Source of the DNA: Verrucomicrobium spinosum DSM 4136 = JCM 18804
Lineage (GTDB): Bacteria; Verrucomicrobiota; Verrucomicrobiia; Verrucomicrobiales; Verrucomicrobiaceae
NCBI RefSeq assembly: GCF_000172155.1
Contig: NZ_ABIZ01000001.1
Span: 1,178,001 to 1,242,000, forward strand
Reading direction: 5' to 3'
DNA length: 64,000 nt
Below, piece after piece: positions 35,999-44,783 of the stretch; the first letter of the stretch is position 1; each line of letters starts with the position of its first letter. Both the position numbers and the translations under genes were made by a program. The notes under the pieces were generated by a model. That model did no database searches, was not told where the DNA came from, and saw only the letters and a list, made by a program, of their open reading frames with translations.

Positions 35999-36924
35999 AG
36001 AGCGTTACTTTGATGCTCTCGCTAAACGACACTCCGGCGTACCTTCGGGCTTGGTGCCGGCTAGGAGCTTGTGGTCTTCTTTTGATCCTTATTTCAGCTC
36101 CACTGAATGGTCACGCCTCAGAGGTGGTCAGGCTGGTGACTTGGAACCTTGAATGGTTCCCGGGACGAAAACCCACGGCTACGCAGGGAAAGAAGGATCG
36201 GCACTTCCTTGAGGTTGCAGCCGTCATTCCCCAGTTTCGAGCCGATGTCATGGTTCTACAGGAGGTTCGGGATCAAGACTCGGCTGAGAAGTTGGCAAAG
36301 CTAATGCCAGGTTTCCAAGTTCATGTCGTGAGCCGGTTCAAAGACGAGGTGGGTGGTGCAGTCGGTCTTCAACAAATTGCGATCATGTCCCGATTTCCTG
36401 CTGATGGTGCGTGGGCTGAGTCTTGGAAGAGAGGATGGGCCAATGCACCGAGAGGATATGTGTATGCGAAGCTGATTGTGGAAGGTCGTCCTCTTCACGT
36501 CTATGGGCTCCATCTGAAGAGCAACCTGGGGGATCCGATCAAGAACACATCCAAGAGGGAAGACGCCGTAGAGCAGCTTCTAGGGCACATTAAGGACCAA
36601 TGCAAAGCGGGTGAGCCTGTCGTGGTGACCGGAGACTTCAACACATCAAAGGAGCAGCTTAATTTGGCAGGAGATCGCACTTTGTTGAAGCTGGAAGAAC
36701 AGGGCTTCTTTTGGGCTTTCGAAGGGGTGCCGCTGAAGGACAGGATCACCATTCCTGGAGGTGGTCGCTACCCTGATGCCTGTTTCGATCACGTCTACAC
36801 ACGGGATCTGGGGCGACCTGTGGCTGCAGTTTTGAAAGACACACCAGGGAGTGATCACTTTCCGGTGGCGGTGGATCTACTGCAAGGAGCCGCCAAAAAT
36901 ATTTATCAACCGGGCGAACAATGA
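35995..36924 (+). CDS. Exported endonuclease/exonuclease/phosphatase (EEP) family protein
   Basis: A 309-residue protein. All EEP active-site motifs are present: LVTWNLEWFPG (Asn), VLQEV (Glu), YGLHLKSN (His), VVTGDFN (Asp, Asn) and GSDHFPVAVDL (final Asp-His). The N-terminus contains a hydrophobic stretch (ACGLLLILISAPLNGHASE) with a probable signal-peptidase site, so the enzyme seems to be exported. The ATG at 35995 overlaps the TGA of the NACHT gene and its own stop overlaps the start of the ATPase gene at 36921, so it is translationally linked on both sides. DNase activity is the likeliest function; phosphodiesterase or phosphatase substrates are possible. Confidence 0.82.
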   Translation: MKSVTLMLSLNDTPAYLRAWCRLGACGLLLILISAPLNGHASEVVRLVTWNLEWFPGRKPTATQGKKDRHFLEVAAVIPQFRADVMVLQEVRDQDSAEKLAKLMPGFQVHVVSRFKDEVGGAVGLQQIAIMSRFPADGAWAESWKRGWANAPRGYVYAKLIVEGRPLHVYGLHLKSNLGDPIKNTSKREDAVEQLLGHIKDQCKAGEPVVVTGDFNTSKEQLNLAGDRTLLKLEEQGFFWAFEGVPLKDRITIPGGGRYPDACFDHVYTRDLGRPVAAVLKDTPGSDHFPVAVDLLQGAAKNIYQPGEQ

Positions 36925-38504
36925 AGGCAAAATTAGAGGGGGAACTCTTCTTTCAGGTGCTGGAACCAGGAGAGAAAATTCCAAAAGGAGCCAAAGGATT
37001 GGGGTTCTTACAGGAGGACCGATGGGACGACTGGGGGCAATACAGCACCCAGTTTTACCTTACAATAGTGGATGATGAAGGTAAGAAGCATGATGTAGGG
37101 CAGACTAAAATAGGGCAAATTGGACTTAAGGCGCATCATGCATCGGTTGCGCTGCCTGCTAAAAGCCGGAGCGTAAGATTGCCTCGTCGATTCTCAAGCC
37201 TCGATGAGGACTGCTTTTCACTCGGACAGGATGATCATTTCTATGACAATCTAAACCGCCTAGGCAGCGCGCTTCGAAGAAAAGTACTTCGATCGTTGAG
37301 AGACGTTGCGGCAGATGTCGATCTATGGAAAATTGCGCGAGATGAGGCGGTAATGGAACGCTCTTTAATGCGATCTATTACTGCCACAACGGTTGAAAGG
37401 CATTTTAGGAGAATTGCAAAAGGGGGCGCAAGATTAACAGACTTCAGTTTCAAGTTTAGCATCAAGTCGGAGAATGAGGATGCGGCATGGAAAAATTTGG
37501 AATTTGAGGTCATAGCTGACCAAAAGCCGCCAACCAATGTTCATGCATTGATAGGAAGAAATGGTGTGGGAAAGACCACCCTAATTGATTCGATGGTTGC
37601 AACGTTTGTGAACGATGAATCTGATTCTGGCAGTTTTGAGTGGGGCGGAAGTAAAGACGATGACGTGGGGTTCAGCAATCTGGTCAAAGTGTCATTTAGC
37701 GCCTTCGACAGTGGGGAGATCATTCCTCGAGTGGAACCTCAAGCGCCGGAATCAAAGTATACCTATATTGGCCTGCGCGAGGATCTCAAAGGGAGTTCTA
37801 GTTTCGGTCTGCCTAAAGATACAAAACAGCTCGCGGTAGAGTTTGTTGATAGTCTGGAAAAGTGTGGATCTGAATTGAAACGGGATCTATGGCTTGAGGT
37901 TATTCAAATGATGGGGGAAAGCGAGCCTCTTATGCGAAGGGCGCAGGTTGCGAAATGGATCGATCTCAAGCTTGAATCAAAGCTTGGCAGAGACAGACTC
38001 GTAGACTATTTTGATAAGAAATTAAGCTCCGGGCACAAGATAGTTCTTCTCACGATGACTCGTCTCGTTGAGAAGGTGGAGGAGCGGACACTTGTGCTGA
38101 TCGATGAACCCGAGGCACACCTCCATCCGCCTTTGGTTTCAGCATTCATACGAGCAATATCGCACCTGCTGTTAGAGAAAAATGGGGTGGCGATAGTTGC
38201 AACGCATTCTCCAGTGGTTCTTCAAGAAGTTCCAAAGAGTTGTGTGTGGATACTCAACCGTGTTGGAGAGTCCGCGAAGTCCAAGAGGCCATCCATAGAG
38301 ACGTTTGGGGAAAATGTCGGCACGCTGACGCATGAAGTGTTCAAGCTGGATATAACAAGTACTGGTTTCTATTCGTTAGTCAGTGATGTGGCGAAAGAGA
38401 AAGCAAGCTATCGACAAGCGGTTCGAGCGTTTGGAGAGCGACTTGGTGGGGAAGCGAGGGCAATGTTGAAATGCATGTACTTAGAAGAATTGGAAGATGA
38501 TTGA
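36921..38504 (+). CDS. AAA/ABC-type ATPase, Septu PtuA-like
   Basis: A 527-residue protein. After a ~190-residue N-terminal region come Walker A (GRNGVGKTTLIDS, ~211), an ABC-signature-like LSSGHKIVL (~367), Walker B (LVLIDEPEAHLHPP, ~391) and an H-loop (VAIVATHSPVVLQE, ~423), i.e. an SMC/OLD-like ATPase head without long coiled coils. It lies 3 bp upstream of an HNH nuclease gene, the PtuA/PtuB order of Septu defence systems. Its ATG overlaps the preceding EEP stop by 4 bp. It probably senses or clamps DNA and controls the HNH partner. Confidence 0.8.
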   Translation: MKAKLEGELFFQVLEPGEKIPKGAKGLGFLQEDRWDDWGQYSTQFYLTIVDDEGKKHDVGQTKIGQIGLKAHHASVALPAKSRSVRLPRRFSSLDEDCFSLGQDDHFYDNLNRLGSALRRKVLRSLRDVAADVDLWKIARDEAVMERSLMRSITATTVERHFRRIAKGGARLTDFSFKFSIKSENEDAAWKNLEFEVIADQKPPTNVHALIGRNGVGKTTLIDSMVATFVNDESDSGSFEWGGSKDDDVGFSNLVKVSFSAFDSGEIIPRVEPQAPESKYTYIGLREDLKGSSSFGLPKDTKQLAVEFVDSLEKCGSELKRDLWLEVIQMMGESEPLMRRAQVAKWIDLKLESKLGRDRLVDYFDKKLSSGHKIVLLTMTRLVEKVEERTLVLIDEPEAHLHPPLVSAFIRAISHLLLEKNGVAIVATHSPVVLQEVPKSCVWILNRVGESAKSKRPSIETFGENVGTLTHEVFKLDITSTGFYSLVSDVAKEKASYRQAVRAFGERLGGEARAMLKCMYLEELEDD

Positions 38505-38507
38505 ATT

Positions 38508-39377
38508 ATGAGATATATTGGGAAACCGAAGGCGAAAGGTGGGGGTGTTTTTTGCGCCCTTGCTGTTTATAACCTTTGCATCAGTAAAGTGAAAAACAAG
38601 GATCTCAAAGTCCGACTTGTTGGTATCGCATCTAGGATTAAGGAGTGCGCAGACGAGTATGATCGTTTGGCGGGTGTGGCGCAGCTTCATCGAATCTTAG
38701 CGCACACAGGCATCGCATCAGTTACGAAAAAGGAGTTGATGGCCATTTACGATGTGCGGATGGTCGGTCAAGACGGCCCTGGAAGAGGTGTGTACAACAC
38801 GCTGATTGATCGAGTTCTCAATCGTGATTGCCCGCTTTGCGATGCTGGTGTGGCAACCACCCTCGATCATCATCTTCCCAAGTCTAAGTTCCCCAGTTTA
38901 AGCGTGGCACCTTACAATCTTGTACCCGCGTGCCCATGGTGTCAGAGGGAAAAGCTAGCCAAATTACCGCAAAACTCTAGTGAGGAGTGTTTTCACCCCT
39001 ATTATGATGATGTTGAAGCAGTTGAGTGGCTGGATTGCATCGTGCTCCAAGGTAGCCCAGGTGTAATCAAGTTTATAGTTAGCGAACGGTGTTGCGATCA
39101 ATCCGTTATGGAACGAGCGAAGAGCCATATGAAAACGTTCAATCTTGGCCGATTGTATTCACTGCGAGCAGCTAGTCAGATCACTGGGAGTCGAGCGCAC
39201 TTTGCCAAGGTGTATGATAAGGGAGGCGCTGCCGCATTGTCTGCACACCTTCTTGAAGTGTCTAAAAGTTGGTATTCAATACACAAAAACTCCTGGCAGG
39301 CTGCAATGCATCGTGCTGCGTCGGAGTCTGATTGGTTCTGCAATGGTGGATTCAATGAGTGGAAGTCCTATCGCTAG
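38508..39377 (+). CDS. HNH endonuclease, Septu PtuB-like
   Basis: A 289-residue protein with an HNH nuclease core near residues 105-145: CPLCDAG, TTLDHHLPKSKFPSLSV, YNLVPACPWCQREK. The two CxxC pairs would bind structural zinc, and the DHH and Asn residues form the active site. The flanking helical regions are not recognised. It directly follows the PtuA-like ATPase (3-bp gap). Septu pairs restrict phage through nuclease activity. The N-terminal extension (~100 residues) is unexplained. Confidence 0.8.
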   Translation: MRYIGKPKAKGGGVFCALAVYNLCISKVKNKDLKVRLVGIASRIKECADEYDRLAGVAQLHRILAHTGIASVTKKELMAIYDVRMVGQDGPGRGVYNTLIDRVLNRDCPLCDAGVATTLDHHLPKSKFPSLSVAPYNLVPACPWCQREKLAKLPQNSSEECFHPYYDDVEAVEWLDCIVLQGSPGVIKFIVSERCCDQSVMERAKSHMKTFNLGRLYSLRAASQITGSRAHFAKVYDKGGAAALSAHLLEVSKSWYSIHKNSWQAAMHRAASESDWFCNGGFNEWKSYR

Positions 39378-40157
39378 CTGATGTCCCTTGCGTATGGTGT
39401 AGTCTTGGAACCGCAACGCTGCTGAGCGAGCGATTCGATATCTAGCTGTACAACGGAAGATTTCTGGCTCATTCACTGCAAAAGGTGCCGAGGAATACCT
39501 GCGAATGCTTGGTATCGCTCAGACCTGTCGATTCCAAAACAAATCATTCTTGGGGTCTCTAGATTCAGGGGAGACCAATCTGGCGGTGTTTAAGAGCCGG
39601 CGTTGACTTTGGTGGCTGGTGTTTAATGAGAAAGTGCACAGATGCCTTCTGACGTGTTGGGTTAGTCCTTAGTAAGGACTAGTGGTGGCGTGACCTTTTT
39701 ACAATTTAGGCCCCTGTGAACAATTGTTTGCCGTGCATCTGTGTTCGAGTGAGGCTTTGACCGGATGAAGAGTTTGCTGGTCACTGCTGCCCTTCGAAAA
39801 GAGTCATTGATTGCTCGATACTTTGGAACTGCCTGATTGAACTAGCAACGTGACGGTGAAGGGGGCAGACTACAAGTTGCCAGTTGGTGGGCGCAGCCGA
39901 TGTGTGAGTTGGGAGACAGGGGATGATTGATGTTGAGGTGAAGTCGACCGTTCTACTACACCTTGAATCAAGAATGTCTTGAGTTGAGGTGCAGAAACTG
40001 TTAAACTTGTATTAACAATCAATCGAGCAATCCGCCTTCATCATCAGACCAATCAGGGGTGAAGTGAAGGAGCAGCGATGAAGCTCAACATGCCGAGCCC
40101 GGGCCTTGGTTGGTTGTCCTAAAGAAATGATATACTTAAAAAAGATAAAAGACGTAA
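39378..40157. other. 780-bp gap after the defence operon
   Basis: No open frame here is convincing. The only clear structure is a perfect 19-bp palindrome at 39663-39681, listed separately. Confidence 0.5.
39663..39681. repeat. Perfect 19-bp palindrome
   Basis: TAGTCCTTA, one central G, then TAAGGACTA. The 9-bp arms are exact. It lies in non-coding DNA between the Septu-like pair and the 40158 gene. The tight spacing suggests a protein-binding operator rather than a transcript hairpin. Confidence 0.5.
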
Positions 40158-40568
40158 ATGAAAGGCTATAAGGAAAACTCCTTTGATGTCCCCGAGGGGA
40201 ACTATAGAATGAAAATCGTAAGCGGTGCTGTCGGTGCTGACAGGTACGGGAGTGAAAGGTTCCGCATTGTCGGTGATTTGACATCTCTCCCCTGCAGAGT
40301 CTACAACTACCAAGCTGGTATGAACTACAAGGATGGTTCATCAGAAATGCTGCCTGATCTGCACAAGATCTTGGGAGCCGAGGTGGTGAAAGTGGTAGGC
40401 GAGGATGGGCAGGTCTTACAAGAGGGCCTGCATCATCTACAAGGCAAGGAGTGTGACGTGCAAATCGTCCACATCAGCAACCCGAAACATGAGAAACCTT
40501 TCTGCAAGGTGGCTCGTGTGACAAAGTCAGGGGTTCTTGTGAAGGATCCTGATGCTAGATCTGCCTGA
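40158..40568 (+). CDS. Hypothetical protein with mobile-element character
   Basis: A 136-residue soluble protein. It begins MKGYKENSFDVPEGNYRMKI, a beta-rich opening reminiscent of phage and plasmid DUF669-type or ssDNA-binding-like proteins, with PDLHKILGAEVVKVVGEDGQ in the middle and a strand-rich C-terminus. The resemblance is loose and I would not assign a function. It is followed by a strong terminator, which supports it being a real single-gene transcript. Confidence 0.55.
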   Translation: MKGYKENSFDVPEGNYRMKIVSGAVGADRYGSERFRIVGDLTSLPCRVYNYQAGMNYKDGSSEMLPDLHKILGAEVVKVVGEDGQVLQEGLHHLQGKECDVQIVHISNPKHEKPFCKVARVTKSGVLVKDPDARSA

Positions 40569-40585
40569 CAGGTGAGCAGTGACAG

Positions 40586-40640
40586 TTCGGCCTCACGTGA
40601 TTCCTTTGAAAAGGGGTTACGTGAGGCCGAATTGTTTTCA
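40586..40640 (+). terminator. Strong hairpin terminator after the 40158 gene
   Basis: A 13-bp perfect stem (TTCGGCCTCACGT at 40586-40598 with its complement at 40619-40631) with a loop that can itself pair internally. TTGTTTTC follows. It lies 18 bp after the stop of the 40158-40568 gene. Confidence 0.8.
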
Positions 40641-40709
40641 GACGGTTGGTCTCTGGGTGCCAGTGTGTATTCCAGATGGAACTGTCGAACTCGCCTACGG
40701 ATGCGAGCT

Positions 40710-41924
40710 TCAGGCCGTGGGAGCTTCAGGGTTGAGTTCGTAGATTCGCTCGGAGTCGCCTTCTACGGGATCTAGTAACCAGCCAAGATTGATCAGTTCT
40801 TCAATTGCGGGATTGAGCAGTCTCGTCTTGACGGGGTAGGCTGAGCCACTGCTGACTGCTCGTAGAATGATGCAGGTATCCATTGGCCCAGTGGGGCTTT
40901 CGTCAAGAATCACAGTCAAGCCACGCTCTTCAACAACATTGTGAGCAAGAATGTGATCAAGTAACTCGATGGCAAATGGTGATGTCGGAGGGTGAAATCT
41001 GGCTTCCGAGTTTGTCTCGGGTGGAGTGCACGATGCGTCGGTGGAAAACTCTCCCGTAACGCCGGTCTGGAGCCGTTCCTGGGTGATCGTGCAGTAAAGT
41101 GTTCGCGGAGGTGTGTCTTCAGCTGTCAATCTGAGAGTGACTGTAAAGGGTAGAAGGCTCCGACTGACCAAGGGGATCCTCATGATGTTGGACGCTTCCC
41201 CGGGGTTGAGGGGTATTCTGAGACGAAGGTTTCTGGGGTTGAGGGTTCCATCGTTTGGGCTTCTGTGCCAGTGATCCAGTTCCTGACGGGCTACACAGCC
41301 AGTTTCGCTGTGTTCCACAACAACTGTGAGCCCTCTGGCCGACTTGTCTCCGTCGTTTCGGATGCGTAGGAGGATGAGGTAACTGAGGCCAGGATCGGTA
41401 TGGAGCGGCTTCTGGATCAATGCCTCGGCTAGTAAAACTGGACCTCCTTCAAGCAGTCCTCGTACGCCCCACTGTTTGAGGGTTGCTCTGGCTATGGTGC
41501 ATCTGTCGTCATGGAGCATTCCCGTCAAATCGTCGCCATCCAGGAGGTAGATGTCGTGAGGTTGTTCACTCTTCCACTCATCAAACCACCGGAGGTCTTC
41601 CTTCTTGAGGCGCGTGGGGAGGCACAAGTACCAATCCTTCAGCTTGTAGTCAGGACAGTTGGCTGCGGTCTTGTAGGAGTCTCTGATCTGGTGCTTCTGG
41701 GGATCGTCAAGACCTTCTGGAAAGTACTTGACCTGATATACGTCCAGAATGCCACCGTTTCCGAGGGTGCCGTTGCAGACATCAATACCCCCGTCACCAC
41801 GATGAATTCGAACTCGCCGGCTGGAAGGGGTGTGCGCCTTGATGATCAGTGAGGCGACATCTTCAAATGCCTGCCTGGGTTCCGATACAACGTCCTGGAG
41901 CTGCTCGAAGGGATTTCTGGCCAT
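40710..41924 (-). CDS. PD-(D/E)XK-type protein with beta-rich C-terminus
   Basis: A 404-residue protein. The N-terminal domain contains GDGGIDVCNG followed by LDVYQVKYFPEG (residues ~43-72), the D...Q-x-K pattern of Mrr-like restriction nuclease folds, and DWYLCLPTRLKKEDLRWFDE as in related conflict-system nucleases. The middle (residues ~180-300) is beta-sandwich-like, and the C-terminus is helical, perhaps winged-helix. It could be a defence nuclease, but no partner gene is adjacent. It converges with the 40158 gene across a terminator. Confidence 0.62.
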   Translation of the reverse strand: MARNPFEQLQDVVSEPRQAFEDVASLIIKAHTPSSRRVRIHRGDGGIDVCNGTLGNGGILDVYQVKYFPEGLDDPQKHQIRDSYKTAANCPDYKLKDWYLCLPTRLKKEDLRWFDEWKSEQPHDIYLLDGDDLTGMLHDDRCTIARATLKQWGVRGLLEGGPVLLAEALIQKPLHTDPGLSYLILLRIRNDGDKSARGLTVVVEHSETGCVARQELDHWHRSPNDGTLNPRNLRLRIPLNPGEASNIMRIPLVSRSLLPFTVTLRLTAEDTPPRTLYCTITQERLQTGVTGEFSTDASCTPPETNSEARFHPPTSPFAIELLDHILAHNVVEERGLTVILDESPTGPMDTCIILRAVSSGSAYPVKTRLLNPAIEELINLGWLLDPVEGDSERIYELNPEAPTA

Positions 41925-42379
41925 GGGGTGAATATCGGGCGTTTAGGGTGTGGATTCAAGTTGGCTGCAGTATTCTCCCGTGTGCTTGCTGGTCCGCAAC
42001 AGTTTGCATCAGATTTGGAATCGCTGGTGCCCTGTCAGATGTGGTACCTTGATGCGTTTTGAGTTTTTTCGTCTAGGGTATCCGAGGTGAGCAGGTGAAG
42101 ATTCTGTAGGGAGGAGCTTGAAATTGCAAGTGGCCGTGACTCTTGTGAGCGATGCATTTTAAAAATCTCAAAGTAGCCAATTGAAAGTACACTGCTTCGG
42201 GGCTTGGAGCAGGGTCGCATTGCTCATTCTACAAAGGCGAGCGCGTCACAAAGTGATGTTGCGTGCTGCCTTGTTCCAGATGAACTCAAGAGGTGCGCAG
42301 GCGGGTTCCGAGCCAATGCGCATGTGATTGAATCTTCCTCAGCACAGAAAAAGTCACTGGTGCAGAGGAAGGTCGGCGG
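41925..42379. other. 455-bp gap, nothing recognised
   Basis: The region upstream of the 40710-41924 gene and downstream of the 42380 gene, both on the minus strand. It has AT-richer patches but no supported small gene, repeat or terminator. Confidence 0.45.
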
Positions 42380-42868
42380 CTACTCGTCAGAGTAGTCAGT
42401 GTACAATTCGCCGGCGGGATAAATTGATTCGATTACCGCGTAGGGAACAATGAAATCTTCATCCTCGTACAAGCGAACCTCGACATCAACTCCCAAGAGC
42501 TGAGTGTCATTGAGGGTCGCGATGATCGTGTCGATGTCGTTCTCGTATTCCTCGGGAACTTGGACCAATCGGCCGAGTTCTTGAAGAAGGGCGGGTTCAT
42601 CTGTTGAATAGATCTTTCGGAGAATGCGTGGTCTGGCAATGCTGCCCACAGAGATTGCGACATCAACGTAAACCAAATCCTGTTCGTCTGCGTTTATGTA
42701 GCGGCCTGCGCGGATGAATGCAGCTGCATAGGAATTTTCTGGGAGAAACGAGTGATGGCGCTTGAGCCACTTTGCGAAATTGAAATTTGGACCGTATAAC
42801 ATATGATTCTGACTGAATATTTGAAGGGTTTGGCGGAGCCAGGGACCCTGGATTGGTGATTTATTCAT
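42380..42868 (-). CDS. Hypothetical acidic protein
   Basis: A 162-residue protein from ATG 42868 (MNKSPIQGPWLRQ). The sequence is soluble, aromatic-rich at first (NFNFAKWLKRHHSFLPEN) and very acidic towards the end (DVEVRLYEDEDFIVPYAV, finishing YTDYSDE). No family is recognised. It lies 86 bp downstream of the HUH-like gene on the same strand and may be co-transcribed with it. Confidence 0.5.
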   Translation of the reverse strand: MNKSPIQGPWLRQTLQIFSQNHMLYGPNFNFAKWLKRHHSFLPENSYAAAFIRAGRYINADEQDLVYVDVAISVGSIARPRILRKIYSTDEPALLQELGRLVQVPEEYENDIDTIIATLNDTQLLGVDVEVRLYEDEDFIVPYAVIESIYPAGELYTDYSDE

Positions 42869-42954
42869 AAATGGCTTCTGGTGCGTTGGAAGCATGTGGC
42901 GAGTATGGATACAGCTGACTGGTGATTCCAACGCATCAGAGGCCCTGTTCTGAA

Positions 42955-44169
42955 TTATTGAGGGCGTGTTCTGTTTCTTCTGCGTTCTGCTCTGACCGCT
43001 TTTGCAGATTTGCCGGAGTAGTTCTTCGACTTTGAGTCCAGGTCACCCATGCGAATCCTCATTTGAAAGTGTGCTTTGGCGGCATAGTAGGAGTCTAGGA
43101 AAGTCTTCATTTCAAGATTGAGCAGGATTGCTTTGGATCGATCGCCATTTACAACAGTGTCCCATGTGAATTCATAGCGGTCCTTGAGGTCAATGGCTTT
43201 GGTTTGGTAGACAAGAGTTCGCTTTAGAGCCCAGCGATCCATGAGAAGGTCGACTTTGATGGAAGGTTCTAGATCAACGCCACGCTGAGATGTGATGAGT
43301 TCTTTGAGTTCGGCTTGTAGATCGGTGTTGAAGTGTGTGGCAGTGATGATGATGTGGGAGTGAGGAAGAACACGAAGAGGCATGAATGACTGAATGCTCA
43401 TTTCATGAACGATGTATGCACCGTCGATGGAATTGTTTTTAATGAGTGAAGCAATCGATTTTCTGATGGCAGACCAGTAGTTCTGAGCAAGCACGCTGTT
43501 TGTAACGCCAAATGGAATGTCGCCATCAAATGAACAGGTGAGGAAGAAGTAGTGAGCACTTGAGAAGCCAGGGCTGTACATGGAGTATGAATCCATGCCT
43601 TTGAAGAAGCTGCATTTGCTGCACAGACCCCATTTGTTGCACGGACCATTTCTGGGTGAACAACAATAGGACATCTTGCCTGAGTACATGCAGTTGGATG
43701 CAATGACTGGGAGAATGTTTTGAAAATAATTGCCCTTCTCAAAGCCATTGGAGTAGTCCCTCTCTTTGATGGCAGTGGATTTGATGAACATCTTTTGATC
43801 AATGGAGAGGAGATGTAGGTTGTCAGTGAGCTCTGTTCTTGAGAGCCAGTTCAATTGTTCGAGGCGAGTGATTTTCTGCGTTGCACCTGAATTTATTAGA
43901 GAAGAACCCTGCGGGTGTACTCTGGAGAGAACAACAGGATTATTTGAAGTGAGGTGAGCAGAAGGAGACCCAGAAGCAGGATCATTGAGTGAGATTGCTG
44001 TATGGGGATCAATTAATGATGAATGAGAAGAAGGAGTGGGTATAACTTGATCTTCTAGGAGCGATTTGGTGAGAACTGGTGTTCGCTGTTCACCAACGAA
44101 TTGTTTCACCTCATTGACTGAAGTGATCATTTGGGATTGAGTCTCTTGATTTTCTGAAATGCTTGTCAT
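42955..44169 (-). CDS. Possible HUH-type replication initiator
   Basis: A 404-residue protein. A Cys cluster (CMYSGKMSYCCSPRNGPC, then LCSKCSFFKG) precedes YFFLTCSFDGDIP, which resembles Rep motif I, and PHSHIIITATHF, which resembles the HUH metal-binding motif (H-x-H followed by hydrophobics). A candidate Tyr motif follows (TLVYQTKAIDLKDRY). The C-terminus is basic (AERRRNRTRPQ). This order (zinc-type cluster, motif I, HUH, Tyr) is like rolling-circle Rep or relaxase proteins of mobile elements, but each motif is only an approximate match. The first ~90 residues are low-complexity Ser/Pro. ATG 44169 is chosen; a longer frame to 44316 exists. Confidence 0.5.
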   Translation of the reverse strand: MTSISENQETQSQMITSVNEVKQFVGEQRTPVLTKSLLEDQVIPTPSSHSSLIDPHTAISLNDPASGSPSAHLTSNNPVVLSRVHPQGSSLINSGATQKITRLEQLNWLSRTELTDNLHLLSIDQKMFIKSTAIKERDYSNGFEKGNYFQNILPVIASNCMYSGKMSYCCSPRNGPCNKWGLCSKCSFFKGMDSYSMYSPGFSSAHYFFLTCSFDGDIPFGVTNSVLAQNYWSAIRKSIASLIKNNSIDGAYIVHEMSIQSFMPLRVLPHSHIIITATHFNTDLQAELKELITSQRGVDLEPSIKVDLLMDRWALKRTLVYQTKAIDLKDRYEFTWDTVVNGDRSKAILLNLEMKTFLDSYYAAKAHFQMRIRMGDLDSKSKNYSGKSAKAVRAERRRNRTRPQ

Positions 44170-44336
44170 AAGAAGGCGATCTAACGGACCAGTCGTCCCG
44201 TGATCGACTGGTGAGAGGTGCCATGGAGAGCAGGCGGGTTGTCGCATCTGCTCACAGGAGGCCGTATGGTTATCTGTGGGGATAATCTGAAGGGGTGTCC
44301 GGCACCGTCCGAACATGACGGTGCCAGGCAGGACCG

Positions 44337-44579
44337 TTATCGCCTGCGGCGGTGCGGTCGGAAGCCAACACCTGGGTGATACAGGTGCAAATGCCTAGAC
44401 GGGTTTATCGGAGCCGAGTCTGGATCGGCATCGATTTCGCCCTCAAAGGCGTCGAGGTCTCGGTGATCTTCTTCGAAACTCATCTCAATCGCTCTGTCAG
44501 AGAGACTGGGGTGAATTTCGTCGGAGTCACTGAAGCGGTTCTGCTGGGGATATTGATAGCGTCGTCTGAAGGGGGGCAT
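44337..44579 (-). CDS. Small acidic protein with basic ends
   Basis: An 80-residue protein with basic termini (MPPFRRRYQYPQQNRF and RPHRRRR) and an acidic centre (FEEDHRDLDAFEGEIDADPD). A good ribosome-binding site, AGAAAGG, precedes the ATG by 7 bases, which is unusual in this window and supports it being real. It lies upstream of the HUH-like gene on the same strand. Function is unknown. Confidence 0.5.
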   Translation of the reverse strand: MPPFRRRYQYPQQNRFSDSDEIHPSLSDRAIEMSFEEDHRDLDAFEGEIDADPDSAPINPSRHLHLYHPGVGFRPHRRRR

Positions 44580-44783
44580 GTGCAGCCTTTCTTTTTTGGT
44601 GGGTTAAACGTGCCGAGCCGTGGAGCTGGGCGGGAATATTTGTGAAACTAGGAGCGGTGATCATGGGAAAACTAGAACTGGGAACTGTCTGTAACTTAGA
44701 TGGGATTGATACACCTAGGCTGATAATTGTCAATCGAAAAGATTGAGCTTTTTCAAGGAAACAACACTCGTGAATATTTTGCC

